Notes: generated by a model not told the origin, from the sequence alone. DNA of 64,000 nt from Desulfobacterales bacterium (GCA_016218685.1 JACRDD010000036.1:1-64000), one strand, 5' to 3'; positions 7,359 to 17,484 are shown, counted from the first letter of the stretch. Numbers and translations are program-made.

Positions 7359-9353
7359 TCACACTGCCAAAAGAGTGCTTGCATCGCGCTGGTCGCCCAC
7401 CACCGAGTTACCTCGGGCTTGATCGAGAACCTCACGGACTTTTTTGGACAGATCGTTGATATTGTAAGGCTTCTGGATAAAGCCGTTGCATCCGTTCTCC
7501 AAGATGATGCTGGCCTCTTCGGACAAGCTGTATCCGCTGGAGAGCAAGACCTTGATGTCCGGATTCATCTCTTTGAGCAAGCTGAAGGTTTTACCGCCGC
7601 TCATGCCCGGCATGATCAGATCGAGGATCACCAGATTGATCTTGGGTCCTTCCACGGCATAGATTTCGAGCGCTTCCTGGCCATCCATGGCCACCTTCAC
7701 TTTGTAGCCCAGGCTTTGCAGCATTTCCGTGGCCACGTCGGTGATCATGATTTCATCGTCCACCAATAAAATGGTTTCATGGCCGTGGAGAATCTTCCCC
7801 GGTTCGGGTTTTACATCCGGGACCACGGTTTCGTTGGTTGCCGGCAAGAAGAAGGCGACGGTGCTGCCCACGCCTACCTCGCTCTGAACTTCGAAGAATC
7901 CACCATGATTCTGAATGATGCCATAGGCCGAGGCCAGGCCCATGCCGGTGCCGCGGCCCATCTCCTTGGTAGTGAAGAAAGGATCGAAGATGCGCTGCAT
8001 GGTCTTGGCATCCATGCCGATGCCGGTATCGATTACACCGGTCTTGACATAGTTGCCGGGTTTGGCTTCGCGTCCCTGCACCCGGGACGGGTCCAGGGTG
8101 ACGTTTTCGGTCTTGATGCGCAGGCTGCCGCCGCCGGGCATGGCCTGCCAGGCGTTCATCAACAGATTGAGCAAGACCTGCTCGATCTGCCCGCGATCGA
8201 TGCTCACCACCGACAATTCCTTTTCGAGTTCGAGATGGATCGCCACTTCCTTGTTGGTGCGACCGAAGAGATTCGAAGATTCGGTAATCAGCGCATTGAG
8301 GTTGGTAGGATGGACCTGATACTTGCCGCGGCGGGCAAAACCGAGCAATTGCTTGGTCAACTCGGACCCGCGGATGACATACTGCTCGGTGTTTTTGAGC
8401 TTTTCGTAATGCGGGTGATCCGGTTTGGTTTTAAGGAGCATCAGGGAGGTGTTGCCTTGAATGCCCATCAATAGATTGTTGAAGTCATGGGCGATGCCGC
8501 CGGCCAGGCGGCCGATGGCCTCCAGCTTCTGGGCTTCCTGGAATTTGGATTCCAATTCGGCGCGGCGATGCTCGGCGCGTTTGCGTTCCTCGATCTCCTC
8601 GCTCAACTCCTTGTTCTTATCCAGCAACTGGGCGGTGCGTTTGGCCACGATCTTTTCCAGGCGGCGGTTGACGATCTTGACCTTCTCCTGCTCGTTTTCC
8701 AGTTGGAAGGCCAGGAAAAAGTCCCTGCGGGTATAGAGTTCGATGAAGTAGCAGGAGAACATCCCCACCAGATTGGCGCTGATGAAAAAGAAGTTGTTGC
8801 TGAGCAGAATCGAAAAAGTGCCTTGGATGATCTGGGTGGCCACCAGTTCGTAGAGCGCCACCAGGATCCAGCCGGCCGTGGAGGCGGCCACGAAACGCAC
8901 CCGGGTGAAGGTGTACCCCCAGATGAAAACTAGGATCAAACCGGCATAATACATCTGGTTGATGGGCGCCGGCAGGATGGCGATCATGTAGATGATGCCG
9001 CCGCCGGACGCGATCATGGTCAGCGCCATGGCTGGTTGGAAATAGCGCTTAAAAACGGGAAAATAGGAAAAAACGATCATCCCCATCATAAACGGGCACA
9101 CCACGGCGAACCGGATGATCCAGAGCTTGTTTTTGATTTCCGGAATCAGGATCGCGTCCAGGATTCCAAAAAGCCCATAAAGCACGATGCCCGCCAGAAG
9201 GGAGAGACGCACCATCCTCAGGGAATTGACGAAGTAATTTTCAAGGAAGTCCTTTTCCAGCGTGCCTTGAAAGGAGAGCGTGATGGGGTGCAGCTCAATC
9301 TTGTTCAGCCCCTCGTTTGAGGCGGGCATCAATGAGTCTTTATTGCTTTTCAT
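7359..9353 (-). CDS. Membrane hybrid sensor histidine kinase with C-terminal receiver
   Basis: The 664 residues contain about six transmembrane helices (roughly 45-215) and a coiled coil (220-280). A HisKA domain has [11 protein letters not shown] with His289. A HATPase domain has Asn400, DTGIGMD near 442 and GTGMGLA near 470. A receiver domain has acidic VDDE near 531, phospho-acceptor Asp578 in VILDLIMPG and Lys628 in QKPY. It senses an unknown membrane signal and can relay phosphate from His to Asp within the chain. No DNA-binding output domain is present, so a phosphotransfer partner or the receiver itself must act elsewhere. GGAGGG lies three to four bases before the ATG. Confidence 0.9.
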   Translation of the reverse strand: MKSNKDSLMPASNEGLNKIELHPITLSFQGTLEKDFLENYFVNSLRMVRLSLLAGIVLYGLFGILDAILIPEIKNKLWIIRFAVVCPFMMGMIVFSYFPVFKRYFQPAMALTMIASGGGIIYMIAILPAPINQMYYAGLILVFIWGYTFTRVRFVAASTAGWILVALYELVATQIIQGTFSILLSNNFFFISANLVGMFSCYFIELYTRRDFFLAFQLENEQEKVKIVNRRLEKIVAKRTAQLLDKNKELSEEIEERKRAEHRRAELESKFQEAQKLEAIGRLAGGIAHDFNNLLMGIQGNTSLMLLKTKPDHPHYEKLKNTEQYVIRGSELTKQLLGFARRGKYQVHPTNLNALITESSNLFGRTNKEVAIHLELEKELSVVSIDRGQIEQVLLNLLMNAWQAMPGGGSLRIKTENVTLDPSRVQGREAKPGNYVKTGVIDTGIGMDAKTMQRIFDPFFTTKEMGRGTGMGLASAYGIIQNHGGFFEVQSEVGVGSTVAFFLPATNETVVPDVKPEPGKILHGHETILLVDDEIMITDVATEMLQSLGYKVKVAMDGQEALEIYAVEGPKINLVILDLIMPGMSGGKTFSLLKEMNPDIKVLLSSGYSLSEEASIILENGCNGFIQKPYNINDLSKKVREVLDQARGNSVVGDQRDASTLLAV

Positions 9354-9611
9354 GAACCCTCCGCCAATTATACCTGCTGGCGTTTATCCCATGTAATGAA
9401 CGCACAATTTGTATTGTCCACAGAGCGCCACTCGGCAAATCGTGGTGCATGCTCTTTTATTTTCGGCACCTAATTAAAAAAGATTAGAATCAATGCGCCT
9501 GCCCTGAACCGGATCGCGCTCGGTGTTTGGTTAACTATATGATTTGTTATATTATTATTGCGTGGGGCGAGCGGGAATGTTTTGTGAAAAGCACGCGCGA
9601 ATGGCAGCCCC

Positions 9612-12600
9612 TTACTCTTTGGGCAGCGGGGGTCTGCGCGGTTTCAGGCGCTCCACCAGGCGCAGGAGGGGTTCGGTCCAACCGGCGACAGGACCGGGTT
9701 TGTAGCGATAGATCTCGGCCAGGGAAAGATGCGGATCGCGGGTGGGGCTGCGCAGGTAGTGGCGCAGGGCCTTGAGACGCTCGCGAATGCGATTTTCCAC
9801 TTCGGCGCGCAGAGCCTCCTTGATGGTCAGGATGCGTTCCTTGGTGCCGGGGGAAGGGGGCTCGTTCTTGTACTTGGCCAGTTTGTATTGGATGCGCAGG
9901 TGAATGAGCTCCCGCAACCGTTCTTCGTAGGCCGGGTCCAGGCAAACCACTTCGGGGATCAGGTCTCCGAAATGGGTCACCCCCAGGATATCCTTGTCCT
10001 GGGACCAGTACCCCATGAGGAAGTCCTGCTCCAAATCCATGTAATTCTTGAGCGGCATGTACATGCGGCGCAGGTAGGTCAGCACCTTTTCGGCCTTCTT
10101 CTTATGGCCGCCGATAATAACCGAGCCGCCCACCTCGCCGGGTTTGACCCCCTTGGTCCAGGGGGCGCCGGTGATGCCGAAATCGTTGAATACGGGGATC
10201 AGCATGAGGGCCGACAAGGTGTTGATGGCCAGGGCATAGCCGGCCGATGGGCCGCCCACGTTGTACGAGGCCGAAAGCAGTTGGTGGTGGATGGTATAAT
10301 CTTCCAGAAAATTGCCCAGCAGGCGGGCCGTGCTCACCTTGGGGTCCAACCCCTGCAAGTAGTTCTTGACCATGGTCAAGGCTTCCTGGGCCGATTGCTG
10401 GGTCATCTGCACAGCCATCTCCAGTTCGGCGGCGGCCGCTGCTGCTGACGAGACTGCGCCGGTGACCAGCACATTGCGGTCCGAGACCCGATAGGTGAGG
10501 CTGGTGGCGATGGGCAACAGCACGCCGGCGACATCGCTGGCGCCCACGCCGATGATGAAACCCACCTGGGGTTCCTGGCTCAGCTCGGCTTCCAGAAATT
10601 CGTCGAGCTGTACCTTGCCCTTTTTGGTGGGGCTTTGGGAAATCTCCAGCTTGGCCGACTGCAAATGGGTCCGGGTCAGGGGATACTGTTCGGGTGCCTG
10701 GATGCGCCGGCAGGCGGCGTTGATCGGGTCGAAATGATCGGCGATGGCCAGGGGAGCGGCTTTGATCTGGGCGCGCAGGGCAGGTGCCAGGTCGATGGCC
10801 TCCACAATGCCCATCAGGGTCTTGAGGTTGAATTTGATGAAGTTGAGCTTGTTCTCCCGGTCCGCGTTTTCCATTTGACGCAATCGCAGCAGCACTTCGT
10901 ATTCGGTGCTGCGCAGGGCCTTGGCTTTCTCCACGAAGGCGGCGTAATCGGCCGGCGTGTTGCAAAGTCCCTGGGCTGCCTCCAGAATCGATTGAATGGA
11001 GAGATGGGCAGCCAGGGGGATGCCTTCCAGGGAGATGGCCACGATGCTCTGAATATCGTCCTTGCTCATCATGCCGCTGATCTCCAGCACCTTGAGGCGC
11101 TTTGAACGGACCAGGGCCGGGTCGATGATGTCCAGCCGATTGGTGGTCAGCACGGTGAAGACGCGGTGCAGGGGAACCTCCCCGTCGATCAGGTTGAGGA
11201 AGCGGTTGGTCAGCTTGTCGGTGGGCGAGCCGCCCGAGGCGCTGCGCCGGGGGGCCAGGGCATCGCCCTCGTCGAAGAAGATCACGGTGGGGGCGATCAT
11301 CTTGGCGATGTCGAAGAGTTTTTCCATGTTCTCCACGGCCCCGTCGATGGGATTGGCCGGATCTTGCAGGGCCGTCGCGCTGGTGGCGATATCGTGGACA
11401 TCCTTGTTTTCGCTGAGCCAGGTGCGCACCAGGAAGGTTTTGCCGCCGCCCGGCGGTCCGTTGAGCACGACCCCTTTTTCTTCCTCGATATTGTAGTAAA
11501 GGCAGTTGTTGACCATCTCCGAGAAGATGTCCTTGATGCCGCCCACATACTCTTCCCAGCGCACATGGCGATCCATGCGGTCCACAATCTTCTTGTACAG
11601 GTCTCCGTAGGAGTTCTGGGCCACCAATTCGAATGCCCGGCGGACGAGCATGGGGTCCTGCAGGTAGGCTGTGTCGAAATCCTTTTTGATCTCGACGATG
11701 GAGTGGATCAATTTGCGCACATAGGAGGGGATCACCTTCAGGGTGCGCTCGTTGAAGACTTTGTAGATCCACTCCACGGTTTGCTCCAATGCTTCGGGCC
11801 GGATGCTGGCCGGACGGTCCTGACGGGGCGAGGTTTCCATCGGCCGCACGGCGATATCGTGGCGTTGCAGCTCCAGGCGCACCACCTCTTTGAGGTTGGC
11901 CGGATTCTTCCAGAAATCGGCGATGTTGACAATTTGGCCCTTTTCCACGAAGCGGCGGTAGATGGCGGCATCGAACCGTTCGGGCTGATCGGTGGTGGCG
12001 ATGAGCAGGCAGTCCCGTTTGCCGCTGATGATCTCGTCGATGACGATATTGGATGTGTCGATGAGGGTGCGCTGCTGGCGCTCGGCGCCTCCGGCGTGGC
12101 TCTCCACGCGGCCGAAGGCGCTGTGGGCCTCCTCCACGTGGCGGATGGAAGGCTTGCGCGCATCGCCCAAGGCACGCTTGAAGTAATTTCCCGGCTCGCC
12201 GGCCAAAGCGGTCTGGTAGTCGTTGGGCGTCACCATGGCGTAATCCACATGCAGACCTTGTTCTTCCAGCAGCGAGAGGTGGCGGCGGATGGAGTGGCTG
12301 AAGAGCCAGTTGATCACCGGCAGACCTGAAAGACGCTTGTAGAATTTGAGCCGCTTGAGGTGGGCAATCTCCATGGCCAGGGAGGGATCGATCTCCTCCA
12401 CGCTCTTCCAGAACGGCTCGTTGGCCAGCAGGGCCTCTTTCTTCTGCTCCAGGTCGATTTCCGGAAGCACCTGGTCGTTGAAGATCACGCGTTCGATGGC
12501 CTGGGTCACCGTGGAGGTTTTGCCGCTGCCCGATGGGCCGACGAAGAGAAGTAACGGCGCCTTGGGGATGGCGGGGTCGGCCATGTACTCCTTGCGGATA

Positions 12601-13025
12601 TGGGCGCGGTAAATCTTCTCGAACAACGTTTGCAGCTCCACCGGTACGTGCACGTCGCTCAGGCTTTGGTCCAGCAGGCTCAACAGGTAGAGATAGTCCC
12701 TGGCCGTGACCTCTTTTTCCAGAATGCGGTTCCAGGCATCCTGGGGGTTGGTTTGGCCCGACAAGGCGAAGCGATGCTGCCAATCGGTGAGGATGTTCGG
12801 GTCCCTGAGCACCTGGAAGCTTTTGTCCGGGGGTTCCATGAAGAAGGCGAGCAGCCATTCGATGGCGGCGTTGAGCCACCCGGCCGGCGGTTTGTACTGG
12901 TTGAGCCGCGCGCGCATGAAGGCCCGGGTTTCAAAGGACCACGATTCCACCAGCGCCTGGATTTCGTGAATACGCTGTTCGGGCAGGCGTACATAGGTCA
13001 CTTTGCGGGTCAGACGGCGGGCCAT
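9612..13025 (-). CDS. Double-AAA Lon-like (S16) protease
   Basis: This 1137-residue protein joins two AAA+ modules to a Lon protease domain. Module one has Walker A GPSGSGKT at 163-170 and a Walker B-like IVIDE near 327. Module two has GPPGGGKT at 523-530, FFDEGDALAPRR near 583 and sensor LTTNR near 626. The C-terminal Lon domain (about 800-1010) has GGPSAG with catalytic Ser927 and GGHKKK with probable Lys975. A charged tail of about 100 residues follows. Classical Lon has one AAA module and about 780 residues, so this is a different architecture. GGAG lies eight bases before the ATG. The membrane SPFH gene is 40 bases upstream, suggesting a membrane-anchored quality-control complex analogous to FtsH-HflKC. 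Confidence 0.85.
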   Translation of the reverse strand: MARRLTRKVTYVRLPEQRIHEIQALVESWSFETRAFMRARLNQYKPPAGWLNAAIEWLLAFFMEPPDKSFQVLRDPNILTDWQHRFALSGQTNPQDAWNRILEKEVTARDYLYLLSLLDQSLSDVHVPVELQTLFEKIYRAHIRKEYMADPAIPKAPLLLFVGPSGSGKTSTVTQAIERVIFNDQVLPEIDLEQKKEALLANEPFWKSVEEIDPSLAMEIAHLKRLKFYKRLSGLPVINWLFSHSIRRHLSLLEEQGLHVDYAMVTPNDYQTALAGEPGNYFKRALGDARKPSIRHVEEAHSAFGRVESHAGGAERQQRTLIDTSNIVIDEIISGKRDCLLIATTDQPERFDAAIYRRFVEKGQIVNIADFWKNPANLKEVVRLELQRHDIAVRPMETSPRQDRPASIRPEALEQTVEWIYKVFNERTLKVIPSYVRKLIHSIVEIKKDFDTAYLQDPMLVRRAFELVAQNSYGDLYKKIVDRMDRHVRWEEYVGGIKDIFSEMVNNCLYYNIEEEKGVVLNGPPGGGKTFLVRTWLSENKDVHDIATSATALQDPANPIDGAVENMEKLFDIAKMIAPTVIFFDEGDALAPRRSASGGSPTDKLTNRFLNLIDGEVPLHRVFTVLTTNRLDIIDPALVRSKRLKVLEISGMMSKDDIQSIVAISLEGIPLAAHLSIQSILEAAQGLCNTPADYAAFVEKAKALRSTEYEVLLRLRQMENADRENKLNFIKFNLKTLMGIVEAIDLAPALRAQIKAAPLAIADHFDPINAACRRIQAPEQYPLTRTHLQSAKLEISQSPTKKGKVQLDEFLEAELSQEPQVGFIIGVGASDVAGVLLPIATSLTYRVSDRNVLVTGAVSSAAAAAAELEMAVQMTQQSAQEALTMVKNYLQGLDPKVSTARLLGNFLEDYTIHHQLLSASYNVGGPSAGYALAINTLSALMLIPVFNDFGITGAPWTKGVKPGEVGGSVIIGGHKKKAEKVLTYLRRMYMPLKNYMDLEQDFLMGYWSQDKDILGVTHFGDLIPEVVCLDPAYEERLRELIHLRIQYKLAKYKNEPPSPGTKERILTIKEALRAEVENRIRERLKALRHYLRSPTRDPHLSLAEIYRYKPGPVAGWTEPLLRLVERLKPRRPPLPKE

Positions 13026-13065
13026 GGCGTATCTCCGCTTTTAAAAGGCAATATGCCTTAGCTTC

Positions 13066-14016
13066 CTACTTTTTGCTTTCCGCTTTTACCTCCGGCCGCG
13101 CCGGTGCCGGCAGGGTCAGGGCCGGCGACGATTCGGTATTCTGGATCACGATGGTGTTCTGACCCTCCTGGTCCTTCTCATAGGCCGTGGCCCATTTTTG
13201 CTGGGTCAAAAATTGCAGGATGGCATTATCCGTCGAGCCGTCCGGGCGGCCGATGCTCTTTTGCAGGGCCTGGATTCCGTCCACATAAGCGGCATAGAGT
13301 TTGCGGATGCGGCTGGCCTCTTGATCGGCCGCGTAATTTTCGGCCTCGGCGATCAGTTCGCGGCGCTTCTTCTCCTCGGTGGCCTCCACCAGCTTGTCGC
13401 CGAAGCGGGTCTCCTTGAGCACGAAGCTGACGATCTCGATGCCGTACTTGCCCTCCAGGGTGGGGCCGCCCTGGTTGATGGCTCGGGCTTTAAGGGCCGC
13501 GTAGATTTTGTCTTTCACCTGTTCGCGATCGGAGATCAGTTGGTCCACCGGTTCGGCTTGCAGCAGATCCTTGACGATGCCGTCGTAATCGCCTTGCAGC
13601 AGGTTCATGGGGTTCTGGTTTTCGATGGCCCAGACATTCAGATCGCGAATGCGGTAGGTCAGCACCGCCGAGGTCCACAGGGCCACGTTGCCTTTGGAGA
13701 TGATGCGCATCGGTTCTTCCTGGCCGCCCAACAGCAGTTGCTGGTTCATCAGGGTCACCTCCTGTTCGATGCGCGTGAAAAACGGCAGGCGCACGTGCCA
13801 GCCCACCGCGGTCACCGCTTCGCGCAGGCCGCCCAGCCGCTCCAAGACCACGGCATAGTTCATTTTGACCTTATAGATGGTCTTGGAGGCGTACACCAGG
13901 GCCACCAGGCCGTAGGCCAGGCACAACAGAACGATCAGGCCGATGATGCGGCGCAGGACCTTTTTAATAAAGGCCCGGCGCAGGAAGCGTTGCTGTTGCT
14001 GCTGAAGTTCCTCCAT
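13066..14016 (-). CDS. Membrane SPFH/band 7 (HflC/prohibitin-like) protein
   Basis: The 316 residues begin with a glutamine-rich, basic cytoplasmic stretch. A single transmembrane helix at about 24-45 follows, then an SPFH domain (ALVYASKTIYKVKMNYAVV onward; the LTYRIRDLNVWA block is typical of HflK/HflC). A charged helical region (EATEEKKRRELIAEAENYAADQEASR in part) then predicts oligomerisation. SPFH proteins form ring-like membrane cages that hold AAA proteases. AAGGAG lies five bases before the ATG. It is the first gene of a two-gene unit with the double-AAA Lon-like protease, which supports a shared complex. It differs from the second SPFH protein of this window, which is soluble and carries zinc ribbons. 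Confidence 0.88.
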   Translation of the reverse strand: MEELQQQQQRFLRRAFIKKVLRRIIGLIVLLCLAYGLVALVYASKTIYKVKMNYAVVLERLGGLREAVTAVGWHVRLPFFTRIEQEVTLMNQQLLLGGQEEPMRIISKGNVALWTSAVLTYRIRDLNVWAIENQNPMNLLQGDYDGIVKDLLQAEPVDQLISDREQVKDKIYAALKARAINQGGPTLEGKYGIEIVSFVLKETRFGDKLVEATEEKKRRELIAEAENYAADQEASRIRKLYAAYVDGIQALQKSIGRPDGSTDNAILQFLTQQKWATAYEKDQEGQNTIVIQNTESSPALTLPAPARPEVKAESKK

Positions 14017-14271
14017 ATCGTCTCCTTTGATAGCCGATGATCGATGGTGCCGGAAAGGTTGATGATAAGGATGGGACCGGTGGCGTCGGGAGTCATCGGG
14101 TTGAAATCCGTCCTGGATCCGACGCGCTGAATGCTACTGTTTAAATTAGAACACAAAACTATGGACCGTTCAAGGGTTGACTTGGCGCACGTCCCTTTCT
14201 ATGATGCTTGCCAACGCGTCTAAGATCCGTTGCCGTTCCGGCCAAATGCAACCTCGTCAAAGGAGAAACCC

Positions 14272-15339
14272 TTGAAAGTACTCGCCCTTAATTCGAGTCC
14301 GCGTGGTGAAGGACAGAGCAAGACCGAGCTTTTGCTTTCCCATCTCGTTCAAGGCATGCAGGCCGCCGGCGCGCACGTCGATGTGGTTCACCTTCGCCAG
14401 CAGAAGATCAAAAACTGTATCGGCTGCTTCACCTGCTGGACCAAAACGCCGGGCGTGTGCGTCCACAAGGACGACATGAGCGCCACGCTCTTGCCCAAGT
14501 TCCTGGCCGCCGACATCGTGGTGTGCGCCACACCGCTTTACCATTTCACGGTCAACGCCACCCTGAAGGCTTTCATCGAGCGCACCCTGCCCATACTCCA
14601 GCCCTTTTTGATGGAATATCAAGGTCGCACGGTGCATCCCCTGCGCCATCCGCATCCGGGCATGGTGATGTTGTCGGTGGCCGGTTTCCACGAACCGTCG
14701 GTGTTCGATCAACTCTCGTCCTGGGCACGATTCATCTTCGCCAAGAAGCTGCTGGCCGAACTCTATCGGCCCGGCGCCGAAGCCCTGACCACCGCTTACT
14801 ACGCCCCCAAGGCCCAGAGCATTCTGGCGGCGGCCCATCAGGCCGGTCGCGAGCTGGTGCAAAACCGTCAGGTCTCGGCCGAAACCCTGGCGCTGTTCGG
14901 GCAAAAAATCGAGGAAGACCCGATAGCGTGGCGCACCATGGGTAACCTGATGTGGAAGAGTTGCATCGCCGAAGGGTTGACCGTTAAGGAGTTTGCCGAG
15001 CGCGGCCGGCCGCCCCGTCCGGACTCTCTGGAAAGCTTCATGATGCTCATGTCCATGGGGTTTAACCCCCAAAAAGCGGGCGATACCCGGGCGTCGATTC
15101 AATTCGATTTCTCGGGCGAGGTGGAGGGCGCCTGCCATTTCAAAATCGCCGACGGCACCATTCAGGCGTTCGAAGGTGCGGCCGCCCAGCCCAGCCTGGT
15201 GGTCCGCTCGCCCTTCGGGGTGTGGATGGATATCCTCACCGGCAAGAGCGACGGCCAACAGTTGTTCTTATCCAAAGCCTATACGGTGGAGGGCGACCTG
15301 GCGCTGCTGATGCGCTTCGACCAGATCTTCGGCCGGTAG
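14272..15339 (+). CDS. Flavodoxin-fold NAD(P)H:FMN reductase fused to an SCP2-like domain
   Basis: The 355-residue protein starts with a flavodoxin/NADPH-dependent FMN reductase domain: VLALNSSPRGEGQSKTELLL, then CIGCFTCWTK and ATPLYHFTVNATLKAF. After an intervening region of helical character, the last 90 residues (GFNPQKAGDTRASIQFDFSG to MRFDQIFGR) look like a sterol-carrier-protein-2 fold. SCP2 domains bind acyl chains or acyl-CoA, so the pair may act on a lipid-type quinone or acyl substrate; this is inference. The start is TTG at 14272, supported by AAGGAG seven to eight bases upstream; an in-frame TTG at 14230 lacks a site. The cysteines in CIGCFTC could hold an Fe-S centre. It converges on the hot-dog gene with a 1-base gap. 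Confidence 0.8.
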   Translation: MKVLALNSSPRGEGQSKTELLLSHLVQGMQAAGAHVDVVHLRQQKIKNCIGCFTCWTKTPGVCVHKDDMSATLLPKFLAADIVVCATPLYHFTVNATLKAFIERTLPILQPFLMEYQGRTVHPLRHPHPGMVMLSVAGFHEPSVFDQLSSWARFIFAKKLLAELYRPGAEALTTAYYAPKAQSILAAAHQAGRELVQNRQVSAETLALFGQKIEEDPIAWRTMGNLMWKSCIAEGLTVKEFAERGRPPRPDSLESFMMLMSMGFNPQKAGDTRASIQFDFSGEVEGACHFKIADGTIQAFEGAAAQPSLVVRSPFGVWMDILTGKSDGQQLFLSKAYTVEGDLALLMRFDQIFGR

Positions 15340-15340
15340 T

Positions 15341-15796
15341 TTATCTTTCCACTTTGCGCTTTCGGCGCACATAGATCGTCTTGGTCACCAGGGCCACCAG
15401 CTCGCCGGTCTCGTCCGTGATCCGCACGGACAGTTCGGGCAAGTACTTGCGGCCCTCGGTGGTGTTCTCCGCGATGGCATCCAGCAACGCCTGCGTCACC
15501 TCGAACTCGGCTGTCACCGTGCCTTTGCCGGGCTTGATGAAGTCGATGCGGGCCGATTGATCCCACACCAGATACTCTTTGCTCAAGACCTGGAGCAGCA
15601 TCAGCATGTAAAAAGGATCGGTCATGGCGTAGAGCGATCCGCCGAAGTGGGTGCCCACGTAGTTGCGGTTGTACCAGTGCATCTTCATCCGGACGGTCAG
15701 GCGCCGGTAATCGGGCGAAACCGAACGAATCACGATGCCCGTGGCCCAATAGGGCGGGTAGCAGTTAAGCAACCATTTGAAGAGCCTGTGGTGCAT
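15341..15796 (-). CDS. DUF4442-like hot-dog fold protein (putative thioesterase)
   Basis: The 151 residues (from ATG at 15796) fit a single hot-dog domain of the DUF4442 type: PPYWATGIVIRSVSPDYRRL, then NYVGTHFGGSLYAMTDPFYM, where the GTHFGG segment matches the hot-dog helix. The hot-dog superfamily includes acyl-CoA thioesterases. A cytoplasmic role in hydrolysing or binding acyl-CoA is likely, but the catalytic residue is not clear. AGGAG is six bases from ATG 15796 and three from the in-frame ATG 15799, so the former is preferred. It follows the amidase gene by 21 bases on the same strand and likely shares its transcript. Confidence 0.75.
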   Translation of the reverse strand: MHHRLFKWLLNCYPPYWATGIVIRSVSPDYRRLTVRMKMHWYNRNYVGTHFGGSLYAMTDPFYMLMLLQVLSKEYLVWDQSARIDFIKPGKGTVTAEFEVTQALLDAIAENTTEGRKYLPELSVRITDETGELVALVTKTIYVRRKRKVER

Positions 15797-15817
15797 CATG
15801 ATCTCCTGCGGTTGCGA

Positions 15818-17269
15818 TCAAAATCCCGGCGGCGGTGTAAAACCGCCGATTTCCCGAGCCAGGCGCTCGGCAAAATCGATGGTGGTGCGATCCTCCAGAT
15901 AAGGACCCACGATCTGGATGCCCACCGGCAGGTTGCCGGGGGTGCGCCCCACCGGCGCGCAGGTGACCGGAAGATAAACATAGGTGAAAATGCCGGCCCA
16001 GGCCATCAAAAGACCATAAGGTTGTGACACTCCATTGACCGAAATGCGCCGATCCATCTGGGTTTCGGTGGTGTTGTGTTCGATGGCCGGGACGCTGCCG
16101 GCCGGGCAGAGCAGGATATCGTATTTACCGAAGAAGTCGGCCCAGATGCGTCGATGGGAATGGCGCCTGGCATTGGCGCCGAGCCATTCGCGATGGTTCT
16201 GCAGGGCGTCCCTTGCAAAACGGGCCAGATCGCTCCCATCATCCGGGCTTTGAGTCATCTGCTTGAGAACCTCGATGACCTCTTTGGGAAAACCGGTTGC
16301 TATGATTGGGAACAGCAATTGCTGAAATGTGCGCATCGCCTCCGGAGTGGAAATCGCCGGCCGGGCGGTCTCATCCACCTGGACCCCGGCCCTGCGCAGG
16401 GCGGCTACCGTTTCGTTCAGTCCGTCGGCCACCTCGCGGTCCACAGGTATGGCCGCGTCCTCCAGCCAGGCGGCCACGCGGTAATCTTTCAGGCGTTTGG
16501 CCCGGGGTGGGGGCAGGGTCAGTTTCCAACCCACGGACTGCAAGCCCTCGGGGCCGGCCAGAATCTTGAGCGCCATTTTCAGGTCGCCGGCGCTGCGCCC
16601 CAAAGGCCCGGCCACCGACAGATCCGCTTCCGACAAGATGCCCGGCGGCGGCGGGATGTGGCCGCGGAAGGGCACGATGCCATAGGAAGGCTTGTGGCCG
16701 TAGACCCCGGCCCAGGCAGCCGGCAACCGGATCGATCCGGCGATGTCGCTGCCCAGTTCCAGGCCGGCCAACCCGGCGGCCAGGGCCGCCGCGGCGCCGC
16801 CCGACGAACCGCCGGGGGTGCGCTTCAGATCCCAGGGGTTATTGGTGGTACCGAAGAGGGCGTTGAAGCTTTGGGAGTCGGCACAGAACAAAGGCACATT
16901 GGTCTTGCCCATGATGACGGCCCCGGCGTCCACATAGCGCTGAACGGCCACGGCATTCTGCCGGGGGATATGGTCCTTATAGATGGGTGCGCCGGAGGTG
17001 GTTCGCAGGCCGGCGGTTTCGAAGCCATCCTTGATGGTGACCGGCACGCCGTGCAGCGGTCCCAGGGCTTCGCCCCGGGCCTGCATCTCGTCGGCGCGAA
17101 GGGCCTGGCGGCGGGCCGCCTCGGCATCCCGGGTGATTACCGCGTTGATCTGTGGGTCGAATTTTTCGATGCGCGATAGAAAGATTTCAAGTAGTTCACG
17201 GCTGGAGATGTGACGGTTGCGGATCAGGCGCGCCAGTTCCGTGGCCGGTCGAAAAGCGATGTTGTCCAT
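15818..17269 (-). CDS. Amidase-signature family hydrolase
   Basis: This 483-residue protein shows the complete amidase signature: the catalytic Lys in PVTIKDGFET, the Gly/Ser-rich GGSSGGAAAALAAG with the cis-Ser, and the nucleophile Ser in GSDIAGSIRLPAAW. It hydrolyses carboxylic amides; GatA-type and fatty-acid amide or aryl amidases share this fold. It stands apart from gatB/gatC genes and so is probably not the tRNA amidotransferase subunit. Length is normal. ATG 17269 has GGAG five bases upstream. The gene is divergent from the SDR gene at 17485 with a 215-base gap, and the hot-dog gene lies downstream. The substrate is unknown. Confidence 0.9.
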   Translation of the reverse strand: MDNIAFRPATELARLIRNRHISSRELLEIFLSRIEKFDPQINAVITRDAEAARRQALRADEMQARGEALGPLHGVPVTIKDGFETAGLRTTSGAPIYKDHIPRQNAVAVQRYVDAGAVIMGKTNVPLFCADSQSFNALFGTTNNPWDLKRTPGGSSGGAAAALAAGLAGLELGSDIAGSIRLPAAWAGVYGHKPSYGIVPFRGHIPPPPGILSEADLSVAGPLGRSAGDLKMALKILAGPEGLQSVGWKLTLPPPRAKRLKDYRVAAWLEDAAIPVDREVADGLNETVAALRRAGVQVDETARPAISTPEAMRTFQQLLFPIIATGFPKEVIEVLKQMTQSPDDGSDLARFARDALQNHREWLGANARRHSHRRIWADFFGKYDILLCPAGSVPAIEHNTTETQMDRRISVNGVSQPYGLLMAWAGIFTYVYLPVTCAPVGRTPGNLPVGIQIVGPYLEDRTTIDFAERLAREIGGFTPPPGF

Positions 17270-17484
17270 GGGGTCTCCGTTCTCGATCATGGTATTGGAA
17301 ACTATGCGCCAACTTCTTAGCAACCCTAAGTAAAAATTACAACAAAGCCGTCCTGGGAAGCGCATTTGTTCAGCATGGTCGAATATTTTCTCGTGCACGC
17401 AATGCTTTCATTCTCCAATCAAGAGGAGTATAAGGGCCTTTCAACCCAGAGCGATCAACCCCTACACACATCAAAGGAGCAGCA

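Noticed and set aside
10102-12879. A 925-codon open frame inside the Lon-like gene in another frame of the minus strand
   Set aside because: It has no recognisable domains and is Arg/Pro/Gly/His-rich, as expected for a shifted frame of GC-rich coding DNA. The Lon-like frame holds all the motifs.
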